Shown: piece after piece, positions 17,657 to 26,505 of the stretch
How the letters are laid out: the number at the start of each line of letters is the position of its first letter
Position numbering within the stretch: position 1 is the stretch's first letter
Origin: Desulfopila sp. IMCC35008
GTDB lineage: Bacteria > Desulfobacterota > Desulfobulbia > Desulfobulbales > Desulfocapsaceae
DNA length: 64,000 nt
Assembly: GCF_010646885.2 (NCBI RefSeq)
Contig: NZ_CP050700.1
Span: forward strand, 6,144,001 to 6,208,000
Direction of reading: 5' to 3'
Position numbers and translations under genes: made by a program
Notes under the pieces: generated by a model
The model's database searches: none
Told to the model about the DNA's origin: nothing
What the model saw: only the letters and a program-made list of their open reading frames with translations

Positions 17657-17692
17657 ATAAAAAAAGCCTGAACGGGAATCGTTCAGGCTTTT
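17657..17692 (-). terminator. Intrinsic terminator of the selenoprotein rhodanese gene
   Basis: A 13-bp stem (AGCCTGAACG core) around the loop GGAAT, followed on the minus strand by seven consecutive T residues. It begins 24 bp past the rhodanese stop codon. The plus strand also carries a short T-run, so some termination in the other direction is possible. Confidence 0.9.
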
Positions 17693-17716
17693 GCATTACG
17701 ATGATTTCATTGTGCT

Positions 17717-19051
17717 TTATTCAGGCCGGATAATTTCGCAGTCGCAGGCTGGATCGGTGATGTCCAGCAGAAGGAATTTCACGTTATAACCATGATTTAT
17801 GAGCTCCTGGTACGCGAGGTCGGCTCGTGCCCCGGTGGAGCAATGAATGAAAACCCGCTTATCCTTTGGAATTCTGTCAAGACTCTTGGGCACCATGTCG
17901 AGAGGGATATTCACCGTGTTTTTGAATATGCCGTTCTCTGCAATCTCTTCAGGTGTACGCGCGTCGATAACAAAGGTGTCGGGTAGTTCGCCGTTGGTTG
18001 CCTTCCTGAACTCGGCAACGGAGACTTCACCTTTGCCCAGTTTGCGAACCCAGCTGATTTCGTCAGAGAAGATTGGCCCGGATTCTGTCTTTCCTCCAGA
18101 CTGTACCCAGCCTTTATAGTTTCCTTTGACTAAAGAGACTTTTTTGTATCCGTCTTCACGAAGATCGTCGAGGGCATCCATGACTGCTTCGTCATCGGCC
18201 CCATACAGGACCACCGGAGCATTACGCGGGATGTCATTGAGACGGGTTTCCAGTTTTTCGTAAGGGACGTTTACAGCTCGTGGAATCCTGCCGTCAACAG
18301 GGCTTCCGTCTTGTCTGAGGTCAAGCAGGACGATATTTCCTGTTTCAACAAATTTGTTGGAGGCATACACGGGGTGCCCTGCTGCAGTCCATGAAGGCTC
18401 TCCATCGAGGAATACACGTACATTCTTATATCCAAATTTTTTCGCCAGACCGGCGTTTGCGGTGGACATGCCTCAGGTGGGGCCTCCGCAGTAGAAGATC
18501 AGGAGTTTATCCTTGTCCTCCGGTAAGACCGCCGCTTTCATTTTTTTTAGTTTCGGAACCGGCACGTTTAAGGCTCCGGGGATGTGGGCTTGATGGTACC
18601 TTGAATCCGGTCGTGCATCGATAAGGGTGAGGGCGGTGCCACTCTCAAGCAGGTTGAAAAGTTCGTCTGTTTTTATTTCCGTTACCCCTTTGGGCAACTT
18701 GGCAAGTTTTGGTTTTATGACGGTGGCGTATTGGTCGGTGCCCCGTTGCTCCCAGTTGATAATGGCAGCGGCCTCTTTTTTGGCGTATTCGACACCTTTG
18801 GTGTTGTCGTCAAATTTGACCATTTTGGTCTTGGCCTTATCGCCTTTACCGACAGAGATAGAGATGGTCTTTGCCTTGTTAGACTTACCGACTATCTTGC
18901 CTTTATAGACAGTAGCCTCTTTTTTCAGTTCCTGCGCTGCAACTGGTTTTGCTGCTGTCGGCTGTTTTGGTGTCTCTTTCGCACAACCGTACGAGAGAAA
19001 TGCGACCATTACAGCCAGTGGGATGAATTTGACAAAAGGCTGTCTACTCAT
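17717..19051 (-). CDS. Selenocysteine-containing triple-rhodanese lipoprotein (in-frame TGA at 18475-18473)
   Basis: Read as one gene of 444 residues, with TGA decoded as selenocysteine at residue 193. The N-terminus is a lipoprotein-like signal with Cys23, then a small domain (about 40-105), then three rhodanese domains: 1 (about 130-230), 2 (about 235-325) and 3 (about 345-440). In domain 1 the active-site loop is Cys188-GGPT-Sec193-G, and the sequence continues without interruption across the TGA (GMSTANAGLAKKFGYKNVRVFLDGEPSW is the normal rhodanese continuation). Cys-containing relatives have Cys at the Sec position. Domain 2 has Gly where the catalytic Cys should be; domain 3 keeps Cys404 (HCSTGARA). 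The ATG just after the TGA has no ribosome site. A SECIS-like hairpin follows the TGA. Rhodaneses move sulfane sulfur; an exported Sec form suggests polysulfide, thiosulfate or selenium chemistry at the envelope. Confidence 0.85.
18428..18469 (-). promoter_or_regulatory. Bacterial SECIS-like hairpin downstream of UGA
   Basis: In the minus-strand RNA, AUGUCCA (18469-18463) pairs with UGGAUAU (18434-18428), seven pairs including one G-U. Above an internal loop, CGCC (18455-18452) pairs with GGCG (18446-18443), presenting the apical loop GGUCU. That loop is the same as in the Escherichia coli fdhF SECIS as I remember it. The GGU lies 21 nt after the UGA, within the range seen in bacterial SECIS elements. 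SelB binding there would recruit Sec-tRNA. Confidence 0.75.
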
Positions 19052-19341
19052 TGCTACCTCCTCAGTTAGGTTATTGGTTCCCTTGGGTCTTGTCGGTGTC
19101 CCGCATGAAAGGATGAGAAATGTGGCAATCGTTGGCTTGAGATGGCCAATGTCCGTATCCGTATCACATTCGGTAAAATCGCTGGAGACACGCTAAATAA
19201 ACGATTTCACTATATGCATTAAATACTGAAATAGAATTAAATAAAATAGTTTTTTACTTTAATAGTTGGAATAATTGGGAAAGATTATTCGGAAATAATA
19301 GTGGGTAGAATGAATGCACTGGTTGAGGTGCCACAGTGTGG
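19052..19341. other. AT-rich intergenic region upstream of the rhodanese gene
   Basis: About 290 bp between the start of the selenoprotein gene and the end of the J-domain gene. A Shine-Dalgarno-like GAGGAGG is present just upstream of the ATG at 19051. The stretch 19200-19290 is strongly AT-rich and is the likely promoter region. No gene was seen. Confidence 0.5.
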
Positions 19342-20373
19342 TTATTGCTGCTTTTTTCCAGCCATGAGCAGCCTGTAGATTTCGGTCAGCTGGACGAAAA
19401 GCTCCTGATCTCCGCCCTGATCGGGGTGAAGCTGCATCGCCTTCTGCCGGTATAATCGGGTCAACTCCTGTTTCTCCATTTTCTTTAATTGTGCATAAGG
19501 CAGGGAAAAGAGGGAAATGACTTTTTCATCGGTGACGTCCGGTTGTCTTTCGGGCCAGCGAAATTTTCGGTGACTATTAATAAAATTACGTACAAATTCA
19601 TTTTCAATAAGGCGCTGTTGCGGGCTGAAATCAAAGAACATAAAGAGGTAGCGCTGCAAGTGTTGATGCAACAAGTCGTGGAGCTCCTCACCAAGCCAGA
19701 AGGCCGTATCCTCGTTAAGTTGGCATATCGCTTCTGCCATCAGTTCGCTGATCTCGTCAAATGAGAGCGCCTCGGGCAGAAAGGCTGCGTAACTGACATC
19801 GAAGTAGCGCTGCAGGTTGAAGGCGGCATACAGGTAGTTGTGGTACTCGCCGGGAGAGATCTGCCGCTCAAGATTTCGAAAATAAAACTCCCGCTCGTCT
19901 CGCGATTTATGCAGCAATGGTCTGCACAGTTTTTCGTGCATGCGGTAGAGCCGGGTCTGGTCGATAGCTCCATAATAGAGATAGTAAAGGCGTCGTCGGT
20001 CGAAAATATGGACAGTTCGGGCAATTTCCTCACGTTCTGACTCGTTAAGGGGGCGAGGGCGATTATACGTTTTTCTGGAAAAGCGTGAAAGTATATCGCG
20101 GGTCTGACCGGGCAGGAAATCCCATAGCAGTTTTTCGAGGATGATTTCGGAACTGTCGGGGCAGTGTTCTTCAATTGCCTCCAGCAGAGTGGTGTCAAAG
20201 AGGGGGATTTCCTGGTTGAAAAGTTCAAAATACTTTTTAGGATGTGGACCGAGATCAAACACTAACTGCGGATAATAGCTGTCAGAGTGAGGATGCCGGC
20301 ACGATCGCCGAATCTGGTAAAAGGTTGATTCTCCATGTCGGATGGAAGCAAGGTACATGGTACGTCCTGTCAT
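19342..20373 (-). CDS. Protein with C-terminal J domain (DnaJ-like co-chaperone)
   Basis: 343 residues. The last ~60 form a J domain: LPYAQLKKMEKQELTRLYRQKAMQLHPDQGGDQELFVQLTEIYRLLM, with the HPD tripeptide that stimulates Hsp70 ATPase. The preceding ~280 residues are charged, rich in aromatic and arginine residues, without membrane spans or recognised domain; they probably bind a client. Classic DnaJ has the J domain at the N-terminus, so this is a type III (JDP-C-like) protein. Two ATGs are possible (20373 and 20358); the second is preceded by AGGA, so the first five residues may not be translated. No Hsp70 gene is nearby. Confidence 0.78.
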   Translation of the reverse strand: MTGRTMYLASIRHGESTFYQIRRSCRHPHSDSYYPQLVFDLGPHPKKYFELFNQEIPLFDTTLLEAIEEHCPDSSEIILEKLLWDFLPGQTRDILSRFSRKTYNRPRPLNESEREEIARTVHIFDRRRLYYLYYGAIDQTRLYRMHEKLCRPLLHKSRDEREFYFRNLERQISPGEYHNYLYAAFNLQRYFDVSYAAFLPEALSFDEISELMAEAICQLNEDTAFWLGEELHDLLHQHLQRYLFMFFDFSPQQRLIENEFVRNFINSHRKFRWPERQPDVTDEKVISLFSLPYAQLKKMEKQELTRLYRQKAMQLHPDQGGDQELFVQLTEIYRLLMAGKKQQ

Positions 20374-20551
20374 AAATTTCTAATCCCTTAGAGGATGCCC
20401 TTCAGAAGATAATAATGCAGGGGCGACAGTATACAAGACAAACCAGGCTGGGAGTTGACTTTCCTGTTTGCTTTGACGATAATGCCCAGTTCATGCAAAA
20501 CTGTCAGATTGTGGCAACCGATCAGTAACTGATATTATATATGGGGTAAAG

Positions 20552-20950
20552 ATGGCTCTGCTGGTGCCTGTGAGTTGGGGAGAATTGCTTGATAAGATAG
20601 CAATTCTGAGAATTAAGAGTGAACGGATAACTGATAATGTAAAACGGGCCAATGTGATTCACGAGCTGGAGCGTCTAGACGAATTGCGTTACGGTGCTGT
20701 TACCGAAAGTGATGAACTTGCTGAGCTTGAAAAGGGTTTAAAGGAAGTCAATGAAGCGCTCTGGGATATCGAAGACGATATTCGAATATGTGAAAAGGAT
20801 CGTGATTTCGGTCCCAGGTTTGTAGGACTTGCCCGCTCGGTCTACAAAACAAATGATAGGCGGGCCGCTTTGAAATACAGCATAAACATGCTGCTTGGGT
20901 CGGATCTTGTGGAAGAAAAATCATACGAACCATATGATGATAATGAGTAG
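20552..20950 (+). CDS. DUF6165-like small protein
   Basis: 132 residues, mostly helical and charged, opening with PVSWGELLDKIAILRIKSERI, which resembles the uncharacterised DUF6165 family found beside glycosyltransferase genes. It ends 9 bp before a GT9 glycosyltransferase gene on the same strand, so it is probably an accessory to that enzyme. No catalytic motif is visible. The family assignment is from memory of the N-terminal motif. Confidence 0.65.
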   Translation: MALLVPVSWGELLDKIAILRIKSERITDNVKRANVIHELERLDELRYGAVTESDELAELEKGLKEVNEALWDIEDDIRICEKDRDFGPRFVGLARSVYKTNDRRAALKYSINMLLGSDLVEEKSYEPYDDNE

Positions 20951-20959
20951 GCAGGTCGC

Positions 20960-21886
20960 ATGACGGATGATCATATCCTGATTATAAAGCTTGGGGCGTT
21001 AGGAGATATCGTCCAGGCCGAAGGGGCGGTTCATGATATACGTCTGGCGCATCCTGACAGCAAAATAACGGTGATGACGACCCCGCCTTACCGTAAGCTG
21101 TTTGAGCGCTGTCCCTGGATCGACCAGGTCGTTATCGATCCTCGTCATTCACGGTTCCGGATTGACAGGATGCTGGCTTTGCGCAGGATCCTGCGCGGGC
21201 ATGAATTCAATATGGTCTACGATCTGCAACAGGTCAGCCGAACCGATTTTTACGCACGATTTCTCCTGAAGGGAACACCCTGGTTGGGTGGGGTAAGAGG
21301 TTGTACCCATTATTGCAGGCGCCCGGATGACAGGTGTGCCGCAGATCATTTCAGGATTTCTTTTGAAAAGGCAGGGTTGGAAGCTGTACATACATTGGTG
21401 AGCGATGTAACCTGGATGGCTGAGGAGATGTCCGGTTTTTTACGGCAATATGGGCTTGCCGGGGATTTTATTGTACTTATTCCAGGGTGTTCAAAGAAAC
21501 ACCCCTATAAGAGATGGCCGTATTACAGGGAGCTTGCCAGCCGTTTGTGTGATGAGGGGTTGAGGGTGGTGACGGTTCCCGGGCCGGATGAAATTGAATT
21601 GTGTCGTGAAATAACAGGTGATATGTTGCTGTCAGGCGGTCGTTGGCTTGATTATTTCGAGCTGGCCGGTGTCCTTAAGGAGGCACGTTATATTGTCGGC
21701 AATGATACCGGTCCGACACATATTGGCGCGCATCTGCGATGTGATGGACTGGCTCTGTTCGGTTCACACTCAGATCCCCTGCATACCGGTATTCAACACA
21801 GCCGGTTCAAATGGCTGGAAGATAACGACATCAGCTCGATTCCTGTCGATAAAGTAGTGCAGACGGTGTTGCAGGATGTCAGTTAA
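20960..21886 (+). CDS. Glycosyltransferase family 9 (heptosyltransferase-like)
   Basis: 308 residues with the GT-B fold of ADP-heptose:LPS heptosyltransferases. The N-terminus ILIIKLGALGDIVQAEGAVHDIRLAHPDSKITVMTTPPYRKLFERCP is the family hallmark, and the nucleotide-binding C-terminal half contains GCSKKHPYKRWP and YIVGNDTGPTHIGAHL, where D-T-G-P-T-H is the donor-sugar motif. It should transfer a heptose or related sugar to lipid A-core on the cytoplasmic face. It is paired with the DUF6165-like gene. Confidence 0.88.
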   Translation: MTDDHILIIKLGALGDIVQAEGAVHDIRLAHPDSKITVMTTPPYRKLFERCPWIDQVVIDPRHSRFRIDRMLALRRILRGHEFNMVYDLQQVSRTDFYARFLLKGTPWLGGVRGCTHYCRRPDDRCAADHFRISFEKAGLEAVHTLVSDVTWMAEEMSGFLRQYGLAGDFIVLIPGCSKKHPYKRWPYYRELASRLCDEGLRVVTVPGPDEIELCREITGDMLLSGGRWLDYFELAGVLKEARYIVGNDTGPTHIGAHLRCDGLALFGSHSDPLHTGIQHSRFKWLEDNDISSIPVDKVVQTVLQDVS

Positions 21887-21979
21887 CTGTAAGAGATAAA
21901 CAGGTGTATAAGTACTCCTCTGTGGCCAAGACAAAACTTTGACTGGAATGTTAAAGGACAACTCCTAACAACGATCTGT

Positions 21980-23677
21980 ATGAAATTTTTATCCTCCCAG
22001 CTTACTCTTTTTACCCAGAGCACAAGTGCCAAGCGGAATTTCCGGCTGCTACTCAAGTTTTTTATGTTTCTGGCGAGTTTGATAGCCATATATTCTGTTC
22101 TCTTTCACATGCTTATGGAGTATGAGGGGCGCCAGTACAGCTGGATCACTGGTTTTTACTGGGCCTTGACGGTTATGTCGACCCTCGGTTTTGGTGATAT
22201 AACGTTCCATACCGATCTAGGTCTTATCTTTACCATTTTTGTCTTGTTGACCGGAGTGGTGTTCCTGTTGATTATGTTGCCTTTTACCTTTATCCAGTTT
22301 TTCTGGATCCCGTGGCTTGAGGCTCAGGAAAGGAGCCGGGCACCAAAGGGTGTGCCTGAAGGAACCGCGGGGCATGTTATTATAACCAACCTTGATCCGA
22401 TCACTACCAAACTGGTTGAGAAGCTGGAGCGAAGGAATTACGATTATGTGGTGGTGGCAGGGGATCAGGCGCAGGGAGGCGAACTGCACGACGCCGGGTA
22501 TAACGTGGTGATAGGGGAACCAGACGATCCTGAAACCTATGAGCGTTTACGTGTTCAGGATGCGGCAATGGTGGTGGCGACTAATGGTGACCTGATGAAC
22601 ACAAATATCGCTTTTACCATACGGGAGATTGCTCAGGAGGTGATGATCGTATCTTCTGCGGACAATGAACACTCACTCGATATCCTGAATTATCCGGGAA
22701 ACACGGAAGTGTTCCAGTTTATGAAAATGCTTGGTCAGTCGCTGGCTGAAAGGGTGCAGGGGCAGGGAAGTGCCGCCACCACTATCAGCAGATTTGACAC
22801 CTTGCACATAGCGGAAATATCGGCCAAGCGAACGACTCTTGCCGGTAAGCTCATCTCCGGGACAGATTTACGGCAGAGGTCTGGTACGACTATTATTGGT
22901 TTGTGGGAAAAGGGACATTTCGAGCCCCCCCTGCCGGAGACGATGATACACTCCTCCACCTTGTTGTTGCTCGCAGGGACTCGTGAACAGCTCCGAATAT
23001 TCGAGGAGGTGTACGGCATTCCCGAGACCGGTTACAGCGAGGATTCACCTGTATTGATTCTGGGAGGCGGCCGGGTAGGGGTGGCGGCTGCTGAAGAACT
23101 GGAACGGTATGGTATCCCTGTAAAAATAGTAGAGAAGAGAAGTGCAGTGGCGCAGAAAGGCGGGCAGTTTATTCTGGGTGATGCCGCAGATCTCAACGTG
23201 CTGAAAAAAGCAGGTATCGATGAGGCCCGGACAGTGATCATCACAACCCATAACGATGCGATGAACATCTACTTAAGTTTTTACTGTCGACAGCTGCGCC
23301 CTGATGTGCAGCTCATTTGCCGGTCGACAAACGAGAGAAACGTCGCCAAATTACACATGGCCGGTGCGGACCTGGTGCTTTCCTATGCTTCCATGGGAGC
23401 CAACGCCATTGTCAATGTGTTGAAGACGGATGAAGTGTCGATGTTTACCGAGGGGCTGAACATCTTCAGCTTACCGATACCTCCGTCACTTGTTGATAAG
23501 TCACTTATCGATAGCCGGATCAGGCCCAAGACGGGTTGCAGTGTGGTCGCTATTAAATCAACAGGTGCCGGGCTGCGCGTAGGGCCTGATCCGATGGAGC
23601 CGCTGCACGCTGAGGATGAGCTCATCCTCATTGGTACGACCGAGGCTGAAAAAAGGTTTGCTGAAAAGTTCGGTTGA
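21980..23677 (+). CDS. Potassium channel/RCK (TrkA-N and TrkA-C) protein
   Basis: 565 residues. Two membrane spans (about 25-45 and 80-105) flank a pore loop with the selectivity-filter sequence TLGFGD at 68-73. Two RCK-type modules follow: the first begins HVIITNLDPITTKLVEKLERR (a degenerate Rossmann start), the second has the intact GGGRVGVAAAEEL nucleotide motif, each with a TrkA-C-like domain. The architecture matches MthK/GsuK-type channels in which cytoplasmic RCK domains gate K+ flow in response to nucleotides or ions. It ends 18 bp before the phosphatidyltransferase gene. No strong ribosome site was seen. Confidence 0.88.
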   Translation: MKFLSSQLTLFTQSTSAKRNFRLLLKFFMFLASLIAIYSVLFHMLMEYEGRQYSWITGFYWALTVMSTLGFGDITFHTDLGLIFTIFVLLTGVVFLLIMLPFTFIQFFWIPWLEAQERSRAPKGVPEGTAGHVIITNLDPITTKLVEKLERRNYDYVVVAGDQAQGGELHDAGYNVVIGEPDDPETYERLRVQDAAMVVATNGDLMNTNIAFTIREIAQEVMIVSSADNEHSLDILNYPGNTEVFQFMKMLGQSLAERVQGQGSAATTISRFDTLHIAEISAKRTTLAGKLISGTDLRQRSGTTIIGLWEKGHFEPPLPETMIHSSTLLLLAGTREQLRIFEEVYGIPETGYSEDSPVLILGGGRVGVAAAEELERYGIPVKIVEKRSAVAQKGGQFILGDAADLNVLKKAGIDEARTVIITTHNDAMNIYLSFYCRQLRPDVQLICRSTNERNVAKLHMAGADLVLSYASMGANAIVNVLKTDEVSMFTEGLNIFSLPIPPSLVDKSLIDSRIRPKTGCSVVAIKSTGAGLRVGPDPMEPLHAEDELILIGTTEAEKRFAEKFG

Positions 23678-23695
23678 TTTGAACGATGGAATATC

Positions 23696-24316
23696 ATGCT
23701 TGACCGCTGGACATCTCAATGGCTTCGTCCCTTCCTGGAATCCGGTGCCGGACATCTCCTTAGAAAGGGGATTCGTCCAGACCAGGTGACTGTGGCCGGT
23801 TTTGTGACCGGCATGCTGGGAGCTGCAGCCATCGCCTTCGGCTGGCATGCGGTGGGCTTGATTTGTATCCTTGTGAATAGATGCTCGGATGGTTTGGATG
23901 GTGCTCTGGCGAGGCAAAGCAGGGCCAGTGATGCGGGAGGGTATCTTGATATCGTTCTCGATTTTATCTTCTATTCCGCCGTGGTTTTTGCTTTTGCCCT
24001 GGCTGATCCGGAGCAGAATAGTCTGGCGGCAGCGGCTCTGCTTTTCTCATTTATGGGGACCGGTTGCAGTTTCCTCTCTTTTGCGATCATGGCTGAGCGA
24101 CGGGGCCTGAAGAATATGAAATATCCGCATAAAGGGTTTTATTACCTTGGGGGACTCGCCGAAGGGACGGAGACGATCCTGTTTATGAGTGCATTTTGTC
24201 TCTTCCCTTTACACTTTCCTGCCCTGGCCTGGATATTTACAGGCATCTGCTTGATGACAACCGTAACCCGGGTGATAGGAGGGTATCGGACTATCGGGGC
24301 GGACGAACACTCCTAG
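23696..24316 (+). CDS. CDP-alcohol phosphatidyltransferase
   Basis: 206 residues, membrane protein with about six spans. The catalytic motif D-G-x2-D-G-x2-A-R-x8-G-x3-D-x3-D is complete (DGLDGALARQSRASDAGG, then YLDIVLD). These enzymes move a phosphatidyl group from CDP-diacylglycerol to an alcohol in phospholipid synthesis. The acceptor alcohol cannot be told from the sequence. Starts 18 bp after the channel gene, probably in the same transcript. Confidence 0.88.
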   Translation: MLDRWTSQWLRPFLESGAGHLLRKGIRPDQVTVAGFVTGMLGAAAIAFGWHAVGLICILVNRCSDGLDGALARQSRASDAGGYLDIVLDFIFYSAVVFAFALADPEQNSLAAAALLFSFMGTGCSFLSFAIMAERRGLKNMKYPHKGFYYLGGLAEGTETILFMSAFCLFPLHFPALAWIFTGICLMTTVTRVIGGYRTIGADEHS

Positions 24317-24386
24317 AGGAACTCAGGTCTCTGTCGACAAGCAAGAAGGAAAGCGAGCTGTATCTATTTACATGCGGTCATTTATT

Positions 24387-24417
24387 CCGGGCTGAAGCCC
24401 GGCGCCTGACTTGCGCC
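24387..24417. repeat. GC-rich double hairpin between convergent genes
   Basis: CCGGGCT and AGCCCGG (24387-24402), then GGCGC and GCGCC (24401-24417), pair as two adjacent hairpins in the gap between two convergent genes. There is no T-run; a role in ending transcription is possible but unproven. Confidence 0.45.
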
Positions 24418-24443
24418 AGATGCCGGGCCGGGGAATAGAGGTA

Positions 24444-25622
24444 CTATTTATAGGCGTTTTCCAGGATCGAGACGGCATCCTCCATGCTCATTTTGTAGGG
24501 GTCAAGAGTGAATAAGAAGCCCATGGTGTCAAAGGCGTTCTGGGCCAGTTTGGGGATTTCCTCCCTGGTGATCCCGTAGTCGGACATCTTCATGCCACGT
24601 ACACCGCATTTTTCCTGTAATTCAAGTAATGCTTCTATAAAGAGAGCGGGCTGCTTTTCCTTGGCAACCCCGTCAAGGGATTTCCCCATGGCCTGAGCCA
24701 TAGCGGTCAACCGCTCGGGAACCTTGTCGGCAAAGAAGGTGAAGTATGCTTCTGAGAGGATGATAAGTCCGGCCCCATGGGGAAGTTCCGGGTGGTAGGC
24801 ACTTAAGGCGTGCTCCAGTGAATGTTCAGAGGTGCAGGAAGAGGTGGACTCGACAAAACCGGAGAGCGTGTTGGCAAGAGCCACATTGGTGCGGGCTTCG
24901 ATATCTGAACCGTTTTCTACTGCTGTCGGCAGGGAGTTGTTAAGTAATTCTATTGATTTCAGGGCATAGATATCGCTGACAGGGGTGGCGATATTGGCGA
25001 TATAGCCTTCCGCAGCATGAAAGAATGCATCAAATCCCTGATAGGCAGTAAGGTGTCTGGGGACGGAAACCATCATCTCCGGGTCGACAACGGAGAGTAC
25101 CGGAAAGGTTTCCGGGGTTCCGAAGCCGATTTTTTCATTTCTCTCTTCATGGGTAACAACGGTCCAGGGGTCGGCTTCCGTGCCTGTTCCGGCAGTGGTC
25201 GTGATGGCCACGATAGGAAGAACACCGTTGGTTACGGGTTGTCCCTTGCCGGTTCCACCGCCAATGTAATCCCAGTAGTCTCCTTCATTCCTGGCCATAA
25301 CCGCGATGGATTTAGCACTGTCGATACTGGAGCCGCCGCCGAGACCGACGACAAAATCACACCCTTCATTCCTGGCCATTTCTGCACCTTCCATGACGTG
25401 TTTCCTGATGGGGTTGGGAAGGATTTTGTCAAAAACTACCGATTCTGCACCCTGTTTCTTCAGCAGTTCGATCACTCTGTCCAGGTAGCCGAATTTTTTC
25501 ATGGCCGGTCCGGAGGAAATAACAATCAGGGCTTTTTTTCCCGGCAGAGGAGTATCCCCCAGTTCTTCTAATTTACCAGGGCCGAAAAGGATTTGCGTGG
25601 GGATGTAATAGTTGAATTTCAT
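24444..25622 (-). CDS. Iron-containing (group III) alcohol dehydrogenase
   Basis: 392 residues from the ATG at 25622, which has GGAG just upstream; a second ATG four codons earlier overlaps that ribosome site and is rejected. N-terminal NAD(P)-binding region contains GGGSSIDSAKSIAV and TTTAGTGTEADPWTVVTHE; the C-terminal part carries the His ligands for iron or zinc in EHSLEHALSAYHPELPHGAGL. This is the Fe-ADH family that includes alcohol, butanol and 1,3-propanediol dehydrogenases and lactaldehyde reductases. It oxidises or reduces a short-chain alcohol/aldehyde in the cytoplasm. It is single and divergent from the Lrp gene; substrate unknown. Confidence 0.92.
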   Translation of the reverse strand: MKFNYYIPTQILFGPGKLEELGDTPLPGKKALIVISSGPAMKKFGYLDRVIELLKKQGAESVVFDKILPNPIRKHVMEGAEMARNEGCDFVVGLGGGSSIDSAKSIAVMARNEGDYWDYIGGGTGKGQPVTNGVLPIVAITTTAGTGTEADPWTVVTHEERNEKIGFGTPETFPVLSVVDPEMMVSVPRHLTAYQGFDAFFHAAEGYIANIATPVSDIYALKSIELLNNSLPTAVENGSDIEARTNVALANTLSGFVESTSSCTSEHSLEHALSAYHPELPHGAGLIILSEAYFTFFADKVPERLTAMAQAMGKSLDGVAKEKQPALFIEALLELQEKCGVRGMKMSDYGITREEIPKLAQNAFDTMGFLFTLDPYKMSMEDAVSILENAYK

Positions 25623-26023
25623 TGCGTTCTCCATGTTATAGTAAGTTGATGGGATGGAAAGATGAACGACTCAATATTGGACGATACAGTTGTGGCGATA
25701 AGTTTGTCTGTCAAGAGGAATGGTTAAGATTGGCAACAATCACCCTTAATCACAATGCCTGTCTATTTCCTGGTGCGTTCAAATTGTTTCGATGAATTCA
25801 TCCGAGTCATTTGCAAAGTACGTAAAAATAAATAGATGAGTGGGTGTTCCGGGGCAAGGTCGTAATTATGGGAAGATATTGAAGAAAATATTCAGCAGCG
25901 TGCTGATATCGGCAATATGACACCTTCATAAGTGTGCATATCGTAAAAAAGAACAATCAAAGTTGACAACATCGTCAGTTTGACGTACGATTCAAAAAGA
26001 GAAAATGAAAATCGGAGAAAATA
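25623..26023. other. Divergent intergenic region between alcohol dehydrogenase and Lrp genes
   Basis: About 400 bp without a gene. It holds the promoter described at 25963-25991 for the Lrp gene. The conserved core of a glycine riboswitch was looked for and not seen. Confidence 0.6.
25963..25991 (+). promoter_or_regulatory. Sigma-70-like promoter with internal inverted repeat, upstream of Lrp gene
   Basis: TTGACA (25963-25968) and TACGAT (25986-25991) are 17 bp apart. The spacer and -10 contain the inverted repeat CGTCA-GTT-TGACG (25973-25985), a likely repressor or Lrp operator. It sits 33 bp before the ATG of the AsnC/Lrp gene and may also drive the gcv-lip operon by read-through. Confidence 0.6.
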
Positions 26024-26470
26024 ATGATTATTGATGAAACCAACCTGGCAATTATCAGGCACTTAAAAGACGGCAGGGTTCCTTTTAAGAAGATCGCTGA
26101 TGATCTTGGGGTGTCGGAGGGAACTATCCGCGCACGGGTACGAAAGTTAACGGACGAAGGTGTACTTGAAATTGCCGGTCTTGTAGATCCGGAATCGATC
26201 CCCGACATGAGCGTGGTCATGGTGGGCGTGAAAGTAAAGGATATGGATCTCGTCAAAAAAGGTGAGGAGTTCAGCCAGTTGCGGGGAGTTACATCGGTCT
26301 GTGTGGTTACTGGTCGATATGATCTTATGATCACGGTGATGCTGGATAAAAATTTCAACATGCTGCGCTTCTATACGGAGCAGGTATCCCGTATCGATAA
26401 AGTCAGTTCGGTTGAAAGCTTTGTCGTCTACAAGAGTTTTAACCTGAAACTCCCGATGCCGAATATCTGA
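26024..26470 (+). CDS. Lrp/AsnC-family transcriptional regulator
   Basis: 148 residues. Winged helix-turn-helix at 1-60 (DETNLAIIRHLKDGRVPFKKIADDLGVSEGTIRARVRKLTDEGVL), then the RAM ligand-binding domain (about 65-145) with the GVTSVCVVTGRYDLMITVMLD stretch. Such regulators bind small molecules, usually amino acids, and control amino-acid genes. It is 35 bp ahead of gcvT on the same strand, so glycine or a related amino acid is a reasonable ligand. Confidence 0.92.
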   Translation: MIIDETNLAIIRHLKDGRVPFKKIADDLGVSEGTIRARVRKLTDEGVLEIAGLVDPESIPDMSVVMVGVKVKDMDLVKKGEEFSQLRGVTSVCVVTGRYDLMITVMLDKNFNMLRFYTEQVSRIDKVSSVESFVVYKSFNLKLPMPNI

Positions 26471-26505
26471 TACGGTCGGGACGGTCAACAGACGAGGGAT
26501 GAATA

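Noticed and set aside
18469..18475. A separate rhodanese gene starting at the ATG at 18469
   Set aside because: The ATG lies two codons after the TGA inside an unbroken rhodanese domain and has no ribosome site; selenocysteine read-through explains the sequence better.
25635..26505. Glycine riboswitch ahead of the gcv operon
   Set aside because: No conserved glycine-aptamer core could be recognised in either the 400-bp or the 35-bp gap.
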